Source: Pseudomonadota bacterium (GTDB lineage Bacteria > Bdellovibrionota_C > UBA2361 > OMII01). Taken from it: DNA of 64,000 nt. The DNA is taken from assembly GCA_026390555.1 (NCBI GenBank), contig JAPLFS010000064.1:1-64000 (forward strand), read 5' to 3'. A program made the position numbers and the translations under genes. This document shows positions 18,575 through 26,932 of the stretch, one piece after another (position 1 is the stretch's first letter; the number at the start of each line of letters is the position of its first letter). The notes under the pieces were generated by a model. The model did no database searches, had not been told where the DNA came from, and saw only the letters and a list, made by a program, of their open reading frames with translations.

Positions 18575-18795
18575 CTATTCACTATGTCGTACCGTTCTTG
18601 TTCCTAAGTGCCTGATATCTCACATAACATTTGATTAGCAATTTTAAGCCATTTAAGATGCTACATAACCTATCATTACCCCCCATATCAGGGAGGAAGA
18701 TAGTTGTGTTCGTTTTAGGGTGTATTTGATCACTATAGTAATAGATTCTGGTTGGGCTCGATTATAGGCCCTCCCGTATTCATGATGTGCAGTAT

Positions 18796-19977
18796 ATGGC
18801 AAATTTTCAAGATAGCCGTTTTTTGGGATTATCAGCACGAGCAGCCTGGGTCACCTTTGTGGTGCTAGCTGTAGTAATAGGGCTCTTCTTTATGCCACCA
18901 GCATTAAAGTTTCTCGTTGAGGGGCGAGATAGTGCTAAACGTACTAAGGTCGCAGCAGCTGGAGTAGCAAACAAGAGCCAGGACGAACAGAGGGCGGGGC
19001 TTAAGCCAGAGGCTCTTCAGAAGCTCAATGCCAAATTGGGAACGGTCGAGGCCCCTCAAAAATCACAGCCCAAACAACAGAAGAAAGGTACTGATGCCCC
19101 TGATCCACAGGGCTCGGGGTTATTCTCTGGCTGGGACTTTAGTGTAAAGGCTCGTGGCACCGGCGGATCAAAGGATGCCCAGATTCCATCCACGATAACG
19201 CTTGATAAACTTAATACGCGCGACGCCCAGGCGTTCTTGAAGCAAGGTGTTCAGAGTATCGCCAAGTTTAAGGTACAGGAGCGTATCCCGCCCGGTCGCC
19301 AAGCAGACGCTATCACGGCTTTCGAAGGGGTTATTTCTGAATTAGCAGGTGGGGCAAGTAAGGGTCTGTCTAGTAGCGATGTAGCGTTTAAATTGCGGGG
19401 GGCGCACGCTCAGACGCTGCGTACGATGGCAGCAGGCGGCGCAGACCGCGGAGTGCTTTTGCAGTGGCTCTCTATACCGGTCGTTAAGTTTATTGATCAA
19501 GCTACAGGTGTTGATGCTGGTCCTAAGGTGCAGCCAATCTTTACGCCCCGTTTCTTTCTCTCCTCGGTTGCGGTTCGTCAGCGCTCCGGGCCTACTGGTA
19601 TAGCAGCGGTTATTACAGCAGATCTCGTGGTTCGCGCCTCCGATGTGGAGAGCATAGGAATTATTGCAAATGGAAAGCTTCTACGGACCGTGCGTCTTGC
19701 TAGAGCCAACCTCAACGGCGAGAGGATCGTTAAGGTACGTGGAGATGCGACCGGGATCTGGTCGTTTATTGCATACGATAAGTACGGCGCCCGACCATAC
19801 AGCAAAAACTATGCGTTTTATCCCCGTGTGCAACGCTTTCAACAGAATCTTGATGGCACATACAACATCGCCTTTAGGCCCGGGAGCGCTAAGAATTCCC
19901 TAGATCGATTCTTCTTATTGGGAACATCTGGAAGTCGGACCAAGGTCACGAGCGATCCTATAATATCGGAGTTCTAA
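18796..19977 (+). CDS. Membrane-anchored protein of unknown function
   Basis: This is a 393-residue product with one N-terminal membrane segment (about residues 15-35, WVTFVVLAVVIGLFFMPPAL). A Lys/Gln/Pro-rich linker follows (about residues 50-115), then a globular region facing the periplasm. I recognise no domain. I start at the ATG at 18796 rather than the in-frame GTG three codons earlier. Its last 4 bases overlap the end of the convergent tpiA. The region starting near residue 250 (RFFLSSVAVRQRSG) could be an immunoglobulin-like domain, but that is a guess. Confidence 0.75.
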   Translation: MANFQDSRFLGLSARAAWVTFVVLAVVIGLFFMPPALKFLVEGRDSAKRTKVAAAGVANKSQDEQRAGLKPEALQKLNAKLGTVEAPQKSQPKQQKKGTDAPDPQGSGLFSGWDFSVKARGTGGSKDAQIPSTITLDKLNTRDAQAFLKQGVQSIAKFKVQERIPPGRQADAITAFEGVISELAGGASKGLSSSDVAFKLRGAHAQTLRTMAAGGADRGVLLQWLSIPVVKFIDQATGVDAGPKVQPIFTPRFFLSSVAVRQRSGPTGIAAVITADLVVRASDVESIGIIANGKLLRTVRLARANLNGERIVKVRGDATGIWSFIAYDKYGARPYSKNYAFYPRVQRFQQNLDGTYNIAFRPGSAKNSLDRFFLLGTSGSRTKVTSDPIISEF

Positions 19978-20744
19978 CTCCCTAGAGCGGGGGTCTCTTC
20001 AGCGATCTGGATTAATTGCAGCCACTGATCGATCTTAATACTAGCTCCACCCACCAATGCACCACTAACCTCGGCAAGAGCTAGGATCTCGGCAAAGTTA
20101 GTTGGGTTTACACTACCCCCGTATAGGATGGTGGCCTGAGCTGGAAAGCTGTGCTTGTTCCACAGGGAGTGAATAAATCTGTGAGCTGTGGCGATCTCAG
20201 CTAGCGTCGCTACCTTGCCGGTACCGATAGCCCAGACAGGTTCGTAGGCCAGCACAACTCTCGCACTATCCTCTGCAGAGAGGTTTTTAAGTACAGGGGC
20301 TAACTGTTCCTCAAGAACACGCTCGGTAGCGCCAGCAGCAAGCTCCGCTTCAGTCTCTCCTATGCACACCACCGCGGTCAGATTAGCTGCCAGGGCTCCC
20401 TCGGCGCGTGCGGCTACCTGCTCCGATGTTTCGCCAAAGTAGGTACGGCGCTCCGAGTGTCCAAGTAGCGAGAAGGTAGCTCCGATCTCGCGTAAAAAGT
20501 GTGGCGAGGTCTCGCCGGTAAAGGCCCCAGATGATGCCCAGTGCACGTTCTGTGCGCCAACAACAATCGAACAACCAGCTAACTCCGCAATAGTAGCGCT
20601 CAGGCTTACAGTTGGCGGAGTAACCCAGACCTGCGTCTGTGTGAGCGCCGGAGTCTTTGAGCGGAGCTCGCGTGCGAAGGACGCCGCATGCTGCGGGCCT
20701 AGGTTCATCTTCCAGTTTCCGATCAGGAGGTGTTGTTGGCGCAT
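19974..20744 (-). CDS. tpiA: Triosephosphate isomerase
   Basis: TpiA interconverts dihydroxyacetone phosphate and glyceraldehyde 3-phosphate. Lys12 in GNWKMN, the catalytic His in LLGHSERR and the catalytic Glu in AYEPVWAIGTGK are all visible, as is the phosphate-binding YGGSVNP. The length is 256 residues. It follows gap by 4 bases on the same strand, so they form one unit. The pgk gene often found between them is missing. Confidence 0.98.
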   Translation of the reverse strand: MRQQHLLIGNWKMNLGPQHAASFARELRSKTPALTQTQVWVTPPTVSLSATIAELAGCSIVVGAQNVHWASSGAFTGETSPHFLREIGATFSLLGHSERRTYFGETSEQVAARAEGALAANLTAVVCIGETEAELAAGATERVLEEQLAPVLKNLSAEDSARVVLAYEPVWAIGTGKVATLAEIATAHRFIHSLWNKHSFPAQATILYGGSVNPTNFAEILALAEVSGALVGGASIKIDQWLQLIQIAEETPALGS

Positions 20745-20748
20745 GAGA

Positions 20749-21762
20749 CTAAAGGTCCTTAGCGATTAACTCCGCCACGTCGCACATACGGGCCGAGAAG
20801 CCCATCTCGTTATCGTACCAGGCGACAACCTTGGCGAGCCTCTTCTGAACCACCATGGTCGATAGTGAGTCGACGATCGCTGAATGTGTATCACCGACGT
20901 AATCAATCGATACAAGGGGCTCAGTTGAGAAGCCAAGGATGCCTTTAAGGGCGTTCTCGCTGGCGCTCTGTAGGGCGCGGTTGAGCTCCTCTGTGGTGAC
21001 GTCCTGGCCAAGCTCAGCTACAAAATCCACAACGGAGACGTCCGGAGTTGGAACGCGAATGGCGAAACCGTCAACCTTGCCAACTAGCTCAGGGATAACA
21101 AGCCCAACTGCCTTGGCAGCGCCAGTGGTGGTTGGAATCATCGACATGCCAGCTGCGCGGGCACGCCGCAGGTCCTTGTGCGGGAGGTCGAGGATCTGTT
21201 GATCGTTCGTATATGAGTGAATCGTTGTCATAGATCCACGGACGATTCCGAAGTTTTCTACGAGCACCTTGGCCACAGGAGCAAGACAGTTCGTGGTACA
21301 CGAAGCGTTGCTGATGATATGGTGCTCAGTAGGCCTGTAGGCGCTATGGTTAACACCATAGGCGAGCGTAATGTCAGGATCTGGAGCAGGAGCTGAGATC
21401 AGAACCTTCTTGGCGCCGCCCTGCATGTGTAGCTTGGCTTTCTCCTTTTGGGTGAAGAGACCGGTGCACTCAAGCACTATTGAAGCCCCTAGAGCACCCC
21501 AAGGCAGCTTGGCAGGGTCTCTCTCGGCCAATACCTTAATCTGTTGGCCGTTGACCGTAATAAAGCCATCTCCTGCCTCAACTGTGCCAGGAAAACGGCC
21601 GTGTACCGAGTCGTACTTAAGGAGGTGGGCGAGGGTCAGCGGATCCGTCAGATCGTTAATAGCAACCACCTTAATCTGCTTAGATTGCTTGTTTGTGAAG
21701 AGCTGGCGCACGATGTTACGTCCGATGCGGCCAAATCCGTTAATGGCGATTCCAACGCTCAT
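20749..21762 (-). CDS. gap: Glyceraldehyde-3-phosphate dehydrogenase, type I
   Basis: GAPDH oxidises glyceraldehyde 3-phosphate to 1,3-bisphosphoglycerate. The Rossmann start INGFGRIGRNIVRQ and the catalytic Cys155 in SNASCTTNCLAP are present, along with the C-terminal WYDNEMGFSARM. The length is 337 residues. TAGGAG lies 7 bases before the ATG. It is divergent from tolQ, with about 150 bp between them that should hold both promoters. Confidence 0.98.
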   Translation of the reverse strand: MSVGIAINGFGRIGRNIVRQLFTNKQSKQIKVVAINDLTDPLTLAHLLKYDSVHGRFPGTVEAGDGFITVNGQQIKVLAERDPAKLPWGALGASIVLECTGLFTQKEKAKLHMQGGAKKVLISAPAPDPDITLAYGVNHSAYRPTEHHIISNASCTTNCLAPVAKVLVENFGIVRGSMTTIHSYTNDQQILDLPHKDLRRARAAGMSMIPTTTGAAKAVGLVIPELVGKVDGFAIRVPTPDVSVVDFVAELGQDVTTEELNRALQSASENALKGILGFSTEPLVSIDYVGDTHSAIVDSLSTMVVQKRLAKVVAWYDNEMGFSARMCDVAELIAKDL

Positions 21763-21911
21763 GGGGACTCCTAAGTATTAGTCAGTTCAATGTTGATCAA
21801 GGGATGTTATAACCCCCTCTGAACTAAAAAGAAACATCCAGCCCATGTCTGGTGTGAGTCGTAACTGTGTGGCATGTTTAGGGTGCTATTTTGTAGAGTT
21901 AAGGAGTGCCC

Positions 21912-22616
21912 GTGGACCCAGTGTTAGCGCTAGAACCCCCAAACATTTTGAACATGATATTCGGCTCGGGCTTCGTTGTTCAGAGCGTCTTAATCCTTCT
22001 TATTATCCTCTCGGTATGGAGTTGGGCGATAACTATCGCCAAGGTCATTCAGTTTAGAAAGGCCAAGAAAACCTCAGATGAGTTCGCCCAGGTTTTCTGG
22101 GATTCACGTAACTTCTCACGTATCGACGAGTCCTCTCGCCGTCTGACAGATAGCCCGTTGGCAACTGTCTTTACCTCCGGCTACCGGGAGCTCCTTCTTA
22201 CCCTCCAAGAGGGCAAGGACGGGGCTAGGCCCATGAGCACTGATATTGCAGCCGAACTAGGCACGGTTGAGCGGGCCCTCAGACGTACTGAGCTAGAGGA
22301 GACCCATCGTCTTGAAAATGGAGTAACGTTTCTTGCCAGCGTTGCAAGTGCTGCGCCCTTTATCGGACTCTTCGGAACGGTGTGGGGAATTATGAACGCC
22401 TTTCATGGACTCAGTCAGGCCAAGAACTCAACTATCCAGGCCGTAGCGCCAGGTATCTCTGAAGCGCTCGTAGCAACCGCTATTGGTCTCGCAGCGGCGA
22501 TTCCAGCGGCGATCGCCTTTAACTATTTTACAGCCTCTATCAGGAGGTTTCGTCAATCGATGGACAGCTTCTCTGAGGAGTTTCTAAACATCGCGCGGCG
22601 TTATTTTGTCAAGTAG
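21912..22616 (+). CDS. tolQ: Tol-Pal system protein TolQ
   Basis: TolQ is the inner-membrane proton-channel scaffold that, with TolR, powers TolA. The product (234 residues) has one N-terminal membrane segment (about 18-40) and two in the C-terminal half. The family pattern ASAAPFIGLFGTVWGIMNAF and ALVATAIGLAAAIPAAIAFN is present. I use the second GTG (21912), since AAGGAG at 21901-21906 would overlap the GTG at 21906. It heads the tolQRAB-pal-cpoB cluster. Confidence 0.95.
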   Translation: MDPVLALEPPNILNMIFGSGFVVQSVLILLIILSVWSWAITIAKVIQFRKAKKTSDEFAQVFWDSRNFSRIDESSRRLTDSPLATVFTSGYRELLLTLQEGKDGARPMSTDIAAELGTVERALRRTELEETHRLENGVTFLASVASAAPFIGLFGTVWGIMNAFHGLSQAKNSTIQAVAPGISEALVATAIGLAAAIPAAIAFNYFTASIRRFRQSMDSFSEEFLNIARRYFVK

Positions 22617-22644
22617 ATTAGCTCTGAACGTTCAGTAGGTAGAG

Positions 22645-23076
22645 ATGGCCAGTAATTTTAGCTCAGATACAGATGGACCGATCGCAGCAATTAACGTTAC
22701 GCCACTTGTCGACGTAATGCTTGTACTGCTCGTTATCTTCATGGTTACTGCGCCGATGTTGCAGCAGGGGGTTGAGGTTGACCTTCCGAAGGCTACGACC
22801 GCACCACTGAGGGGCTCAAGTGAGCAGATCGTAATCTCGCTTGATAAGGCTGGGACTATTTTTATCGGCGCTGGTAATAAGGTCGAGCTGAGCGTATTGC
22901 CAGAGAAGATTAAGGCTATCTTTGCCAACAAACCGCCAGAGGATCATAAGGTCTATATCAAGGGCGATGTAGCGCTTGGATACGGACGGATCATGGAGGT
23001 TATGGCCGCACTGCATGCAGGTGGAATCACCCAGATCGGGTTGGTTTCAGCGGCGCCAGATGGTAAGGGAGCCTAG
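22645..23076 (+). CDS. tolR: Tol-Pal system protein TolR (ExbD/TolR family)
   Basis: TolR partners TolQ in the proton-driven motor. The 143-residue product has a single membrane segment near residues 18-40 with the conserved protonatable Asp in TPLVDVMLVLLVIFMVTAPM. A periplasmic domain follows. It lies 28 bases after tolQ. Confidence 0.95.
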   Translation: MASNFSSDTDGPIAAINVTPLVDVMLVLLVIFMVTAPMLQQGVEVDLPKATTAPLRGSSEQIVISLDKAGTIFIGAGNKVELSVLPEKIKAIFANKPPEDHKVYIKGDVALGYGRIMEVMAALHAGGITQIGLVSAAPDGKGA

Positions 23077-23087
23077 AAGGTCAAACG

Positions 23088-23963
23088 GTGACTGTGAGCG
23101 CCTTGCAACATAAACCTGACGACTATCAGCGCATGGGTATAGCGTTCTCCATCGTTGGGCACCTTATCATTGGCTATTTTATCTTTGTAGGGGTTCTTCC
23201 CAATATGGGAGAGCTTTCCGAGCCCGTTGTCTATTCGGTCTCAATTGAGGGTGGCAAGACGCTCGGAGGAGCGAGCCAGGTCCCGAAGGATAATAAGCCA
23301 AGCGAGGTTGCTCCCATGAAAAACGTCGCTGCCGAGCAGTCACAGGAGCTCAAAGTTAAGCCTGAGCAGATTGAGGATGCGCAGGAGCCAGTTGATGATG
23401 CTGAAGTGAGCGTAGCTGAGCCCAAGCCCACCCCAAAGCCAACGCCAAAACCAACAGCAAAAGCTACTCCTAAACCTAGCGCCAAGCCGACAGCAGCTCC
23501 TAGCAAGAAAACAGATACTAAGAGCGATCCAAAACAGACAAAGAAGAGTGATGGTGAGGATGTTGATAAGCGGCTGCAGGCAGCTTTACAGCGCTACCTC
23601 GGAGAGTCATCAGAGGGTGGCGGAAAGGGGTTTGGCGCAGCCCGTGTAGGCGGCCAGGGAATGGGGGGAGGGGTTGTGCGTCCCCCTGAATTCTTCGTTT
23701 ATGAGAAACTACTCCGCAGTCGTATTAAGGATGCTTGGCGTTGGTACGATACAAACGCAAGCTTGATAACGCAGGTCTCATTCGAGATCGAGCCTGATGG
23801 TATGGTCAAGAACGTAAGGCTCGTAAAGGGCTCAGGCGATGGCAACTTCGATGAATCGGTGATGCGGGCTGTCATGAAGGCTAGTCCACTGCCGAGGCCC
23901 CCAGAGAGCGTCTATGAGCTCTACTTTAAAAGCGTGCGGATAACTTTTGATCCAAGGGATTAA
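23088..23963 (+). CDS. tolA: TolA/TonB-like energy transducer
   Basis: By position this is TolA, which links the TolQR motor to Pal. The 291-residue product starts at GTG. It has an N-terminal membrane anchor (about residues 20-42), a Pro/Lys linker with TPKPTPKPT-type repeats (about 110-150) and a TonB/TolA-like C-terminal domain. That domain contains the segment SLITQVSFEIEPDGMVKNVR and ends in YFKSVRITFDPRD. The linker is more TonB-like than the long alanine-rich helix of E. coli TolA. TonB function cannot be excluded, but the neighbours are all Tol-Pal. Confidence 0.85.
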   Translation: MTVSALQHKPDDYQRMGIAFSIVGHLIIGYFIFVGVLPNMGELSEPVVYSVSIEGGKTLGGASQVPKDNKPSEVAPMKNVAAEQSQELKVKPEQIEDAQEPVDDAEVSVAEPKPTPKPTPKPTAKATPKPSAKPTAAPSKKTDTKSDPKQTKKSDGEDVDKRLQAALQRYLGESSEGGGKGFGAARVGGQGMGGGVVRPPEFFVYEKLLRSRIKDAWRWYDTNASLITQVSFEIEPDGMVKNVRLVKGSGDGNFDESVMRAVMKASPLPRPPESVYELYFKSVRITFDPRD

Positions 23964-24036
23964 GCTGTGCGGGTTGCGCGCAGGACAAGACTAGTGCATT
24001 TTTGACATGCTGATCACCCGCGCATAGGAGAGTTCC

Positions 24037-25347
24037 ATGAAAAGATTATTCGTTAATATTATCGCCCTGCTGTCTTTGTCCGCTATTATCCCGGCTCTTA
24101 TCCCTGCTACCGCGGAGGCGCAAACAGACCTGTACGTGAGGGGGGCTGGGCGGCTTATCCCGCTCGCATTGCCACGGCTCTGTATAGAGACGGAGGAGCG
24201 CGGGCCAGAGGGGGAGTTGCCGACCGTGATCGGGCGCGATCTGGATCTCTCAGGGTATTTCGAGGTGCTTGATCAGAAGAGCTACATTGAGACTCCAAGT
24301 AAATGTGGCAGGCCAGAGGCCACTACCTTTTCAGATTGGAGCGTGATCGGGGCTGAGGGGCTTGTAAAAGGCGATATCTCGGTTGAGCAGGGACGGGTAC
24401 GTGCCCGTCTCTATCTGCTCGATGTTCAGAAGCAGATCGTAGTGCTCGCTAAGGAGTACAACGCCGATCTTTCGCAGAGCAAGTTGATTGCACATAAGTT
24501 CGCCAACGAGATCATGAAGTTCTATACCGGCACGGCAGGGGCCTTTGGATCTCAGATCTCATTTTCATCCCGAGTGGGACGGTTCAAGGAGCTGTTCGTA
24601 ATGGATATGGATGGAACTAACGTTAGGCAGCTCACTAATGAGCGTGGTCTTGCGCTATCACCGGACTGGGATCCATCCGGTACTAAACTTATTTACACAA
24701 GCTTTAGGAATCGGGTTCCGGATCTTTTTACTCTTGATGTTGCATCAAAGGCGACACGCCAGGTTAGCAAAACCTCAGAGCTCGAGATCGGCGCGCACTT
24801 TCTAAACGCCAACCAGATCCTGACATCACGCACAGAGGGCTCTGATAGCGATATCGTTCTGATCGATACAGAAGGGAAGCTAGTGCGGAGGCTCACTCCC
24901 CCTAATCGAGCAATCGACGTCTCGCCTGTTCCATCTCCAGATGGATCTGAGGTTGTATTTTGCTCAAATCGGGGCGGAGGCCCACAGATTTATCGCATGG
25001 GGATCGATGGCTCTAATGCGCGTCGGATTAGCTTCGTAACCTCAAACTACTGCACCTCGCCGAGCTGGTCTCCTGTCGGGGATAAGATAGCTTTTGTGTG
25101 TAGAGCAGACGGAAACTTTCAGCTTTTTGTGAGCGACCCAGACGGATCAAACGCCGTTCAATTAACCAGCTCTGGGAGTAACGAGGACCCTGAGTTCTCG
25201 CCCGACGGTAGATATATAGTTTTCGCAACTACCTCATTTGGTGGTGGATACGGAATAGCCCTGATGCGCACCGATGGTACGAATCTAAAGCAGCTTGCAA
25301 AGAGTCGAAGTGGTGATTTTGAGCCGGCTTGGGGCCCTATGCCGTAG
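24037..25347 (+). CDS. tolB: Tol-Pal system beta-propeller protein TolB
   Basis: TolB is a periplasmic protein that binds Pal and takes part in outer-membrane constriction. The 436-residue product has a signal peptide ending around AEAQ, an N-terminal domain (about 30-165) and WD40-like PD-propeller repeats (SPDWDPSGTKLIYTS, SPVPSPDGSEVVFCS, SPSWSPVGDKIAFVC, DPEFSPDGRYIVFAT). GGAGAG lies ahead of the ATG. It follows tolA. Confidence 0.97.
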   Translation: MKRLFVNIIALLSLSAIIPALIPATAEAQTDLYVRGAGRLIPLALPRLCIETEERGPEGELPTVIGRDLDLSGYFEVLDQKSYIETPSKCGRPEATTFSDWSVIGAEGLVKGDISVEQGRVRARLYLLDVQKQIVVLAKEYNADLSQSKLIAHKFANEIMKFYTGTAGAFGSQISFSSRVGRFKELFVMDMDGTNVRQLTNERGLALSPDWDPSGTKLIYTSFRNRVPDLFTLDVASKATRQVSKTSELEIGAHFLNANQILTSRTEGSDSDIVLIDTEGKLVRRLTPPNRAIDVSPVPSPDGSEVVFCSNRGGGPQIYRMGIDGSNARRISFVTSNYCTSPSWSPVGDKIAFVCRADGNFQLFVSDPDGSNAVQLTSSGSNEDPEFSPDGRYIVFATTSFGGGYGIALMRTDGTNLKQLAKSRSGDFEPAWGPMP

Positions 25348-25634
25348 TATCTAAGGCAAGGATGCGGTACATACACTCAGATATCGTCGAAGCTCTAAGA
25401 TCCAAGCAGTTACCTTATTGCAAACTTTGGCTTTGTCGAGTATCAAGTAGTGACCACACGGTAGACTGGTTGTTTCGGAAGACAGGGTTGATTAGATTGT
25501 CAGTCGTGTCTTTCGGTACGGCCTTATCGGAGGTTTTATTATAGGTGGGTGATTTGCTAAGCGTGATGTCATAGCGCAGCTAGCGAGTCCCGACTAAATA
25601 TAGATTTAGACAGATAGTATTTCTGGAGGAAATT
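25348..25634. other. Intergenic region tolB-pal
   Basis: These 287 bases hold no convincing gene. A GGAGG ribosome-binding site for pal sits at the right end. The gap is large for a tol-pal cluster, so pal may have its own promoter, but I found no clear -35/-10 pair. Confidence 0.4.
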
Positions 25635-26072
25635 ATGCGAAGTTTAAAAGTTTTAGCAGTAAGTCTGATTGCAGTTCTTGCAACAGGGTGTCATTGCCGC
25701 ACAGCTGGTGGTCCTGAGAACGTTCCATCACCAAATGCAGATGGTCCACTTAAGGATATTCACTTTGCTTTCGATTCATCTAAGCTCAATGGCACAGCCA
25801 AGAGCACACTTCAGGCCAACGCTGATTGGTTGAAGATGAACGCAGGCAAGAAGGTTCAGGTAGAGGGTCACTGCGATGAGCGCGGAACTGCTGAGTACAA
25901 TATGGTACTTGGTGCTAGCCGTGCTCGCGCTGGAGCAGACCACCTACGTTCGCTAGGAATTCCTGACTCTGATGTTAGCACAGTGAGCTATGGAGAGGAG
26001 CTTCCGCTCGATCCAGCGCACAATGAGGCTGCATGGAGTCAGAATCGCCGCGATCACTTCAAGGTCGATTAG
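25635..26072 (+). CDS. pal: Peptidoglycan-associated lipoprotein Pal
   Basis: Pal is an outer-membrane lipoprotein that binds peptidoglycan. The 145-residue product has a lipobox near residue 19 (VLATGCH, Cys) and an OmpA-like domain with HFAFDSSKLN and the motif VEGHCDERGTAEYNMVLGASRA, which carries the peptidoglycan-contacting Asp and Arg. The end is shorter than in E. coli Pal. Confidence 0.96.
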   Translation: MRSLKVLAVSLIAVLATGCHCRTAGGPENVPSPNADGPLKDIHFAFDSSKLNGTAKSTLQANADWLKMNAGKKVQVEGHCDERGTAEYNMVLGASRARAGADHLRSLGIPDSDVSTVSYGEELPLDPAHNEAAWSQNRRDHFKVD

Positions 26073-26112
26073 TTAGACAGAGCTTGTGGTTGCATGACCG
26101 CAGCTTTATATG

Positions 26113-26149
26113 GACCTTAGAGCCACTGTTAGCAGCTGGCTCTAAGGTC
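26113..26149. terminator. Hairpin between pal and cpoB
   Basis: A perfect 13-bp stem GACCTTAGAGCCA / TGGCTCTAAGGTC with an 11-base loop lies 40 bases after pal. It is followed by TTCTCATTT, not a strong T-run. It may attenuate pal to cpoB transcription or protect the pal mRNA 3' end. Confidence 0.6.
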
Positions 26150-26187
26150 TTCTCATTTGGGGTCTTGTCATTTGGGGGTCGATTTTT

Positions 26188-26895
26188 ATGAGGCGAGTTG
26201 GCGTTGTATTGATAGCTCTATTGGTGAACGGTTGCGCCGGCTACGATCTTGGAAAAAAGGTTACCCGATTAGAGCGCAGTATGAACGATATGCGCGCTTT
26301 TCAAGCGGAACAGACCGAATCAATTAACTCTATTGATAGTCAGGTTAAGCTCATCTCTGGAAGGCTTGAGGAGCTTGAGTTCTCGCAGAATAAGCGCCTA
26401 GGCTCCGATCTTTCGGCTATCAGGGATGATCTCAGCTCTCTTAAAAAACGGGTTCCGCCACCGACAGTAGTTCCAATTGCAGAGCTTGAGGCCGATGAGG
26501 TCTGGGCAAATGGGCTCGCCGCAGATAAGGCGCAGATATTTATGGATGCCCTGGGATGTTTGCGTGATGGTAGGTTCGCAGATGCGCTGCCGCTTCTGCA
26601 GAATGCAACTGAACATGCTGATACTGGGGATAAGGCCGGAGTCGTATTATTTTGGCAGGGAGTTGCCTACGATGGTTTAAGCGATAATCGGGGGGCGTTG
26701 CGCTCGTATGCCGAGGTCGTGGCGCGATTTCCAAAGAGCAACAGAGCTCCAGCAAGTTTGCTTCGTCAGGCCTCAGTGTTGCTTCGTCTGGGTGATAAAG
26801 ATACCGCACGCGATAGCCTTAAGAAACTGATCAAGGACTACGCCAAGTCATCCGAGGCCACCGTCGCAAAGGAGCGACTGAAGGAGCTTAAATAG
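26188..26895 (+). CDS. cpoB: Cell division coordinator CpoB/YbgF-like lipoprotein
   Basis: CpoB is a periplasmic Tol-Pal accessory protein that connects envelope constriction to peptidoglycan synthesis. The 235-residue product has a lipobox (VNGCAG, Cys near residue 16), a coiled coil (about 20-95) and a C-terminal TPR-type domain (residues about 110-235). Repeats such as ALPLLQNATEHADTGDKAGV and DTARDSLKKLIKDYAKSSEA are visible. The lipobox is unusual, since E. coli CpoB is soluble. It ends the Tol-Pal cluster. Confidence 0.88.
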   Translation: MRRVGVVLIALLVNGCAGYDLGKKVTRLERSMNDMRAFQAEQTESINSIDSQVKLISGRLEELEFSQNKRLGSDLSAIRDDLSSLKKRVPPPTVVPIAELEADEVWANGLAADKAQIFMDALGCLRDGRFADALPLLQNATEHADTGDKAGVVLFWQGVAYDGLSDNRGALRSYAEVVARFPKSNRAPASLLRQASVLLRLGDKDTARDSLKKLIKDYAKSSEATVAKERLKELK

Positions 26896-26932
26896 GGCGC
26901 TGCTCTAGGAACGTTGATCGTTTGGATTGCCC

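Noticed and set aside
23400-23510. Repeated CCAAAGCC/CCAACGCC units, at first like a repeat array
   Set aside because: They encode the TPKPTPKP linker of the TolA-like protein; units are irregular and have no spacers, so this is no CRISPR.
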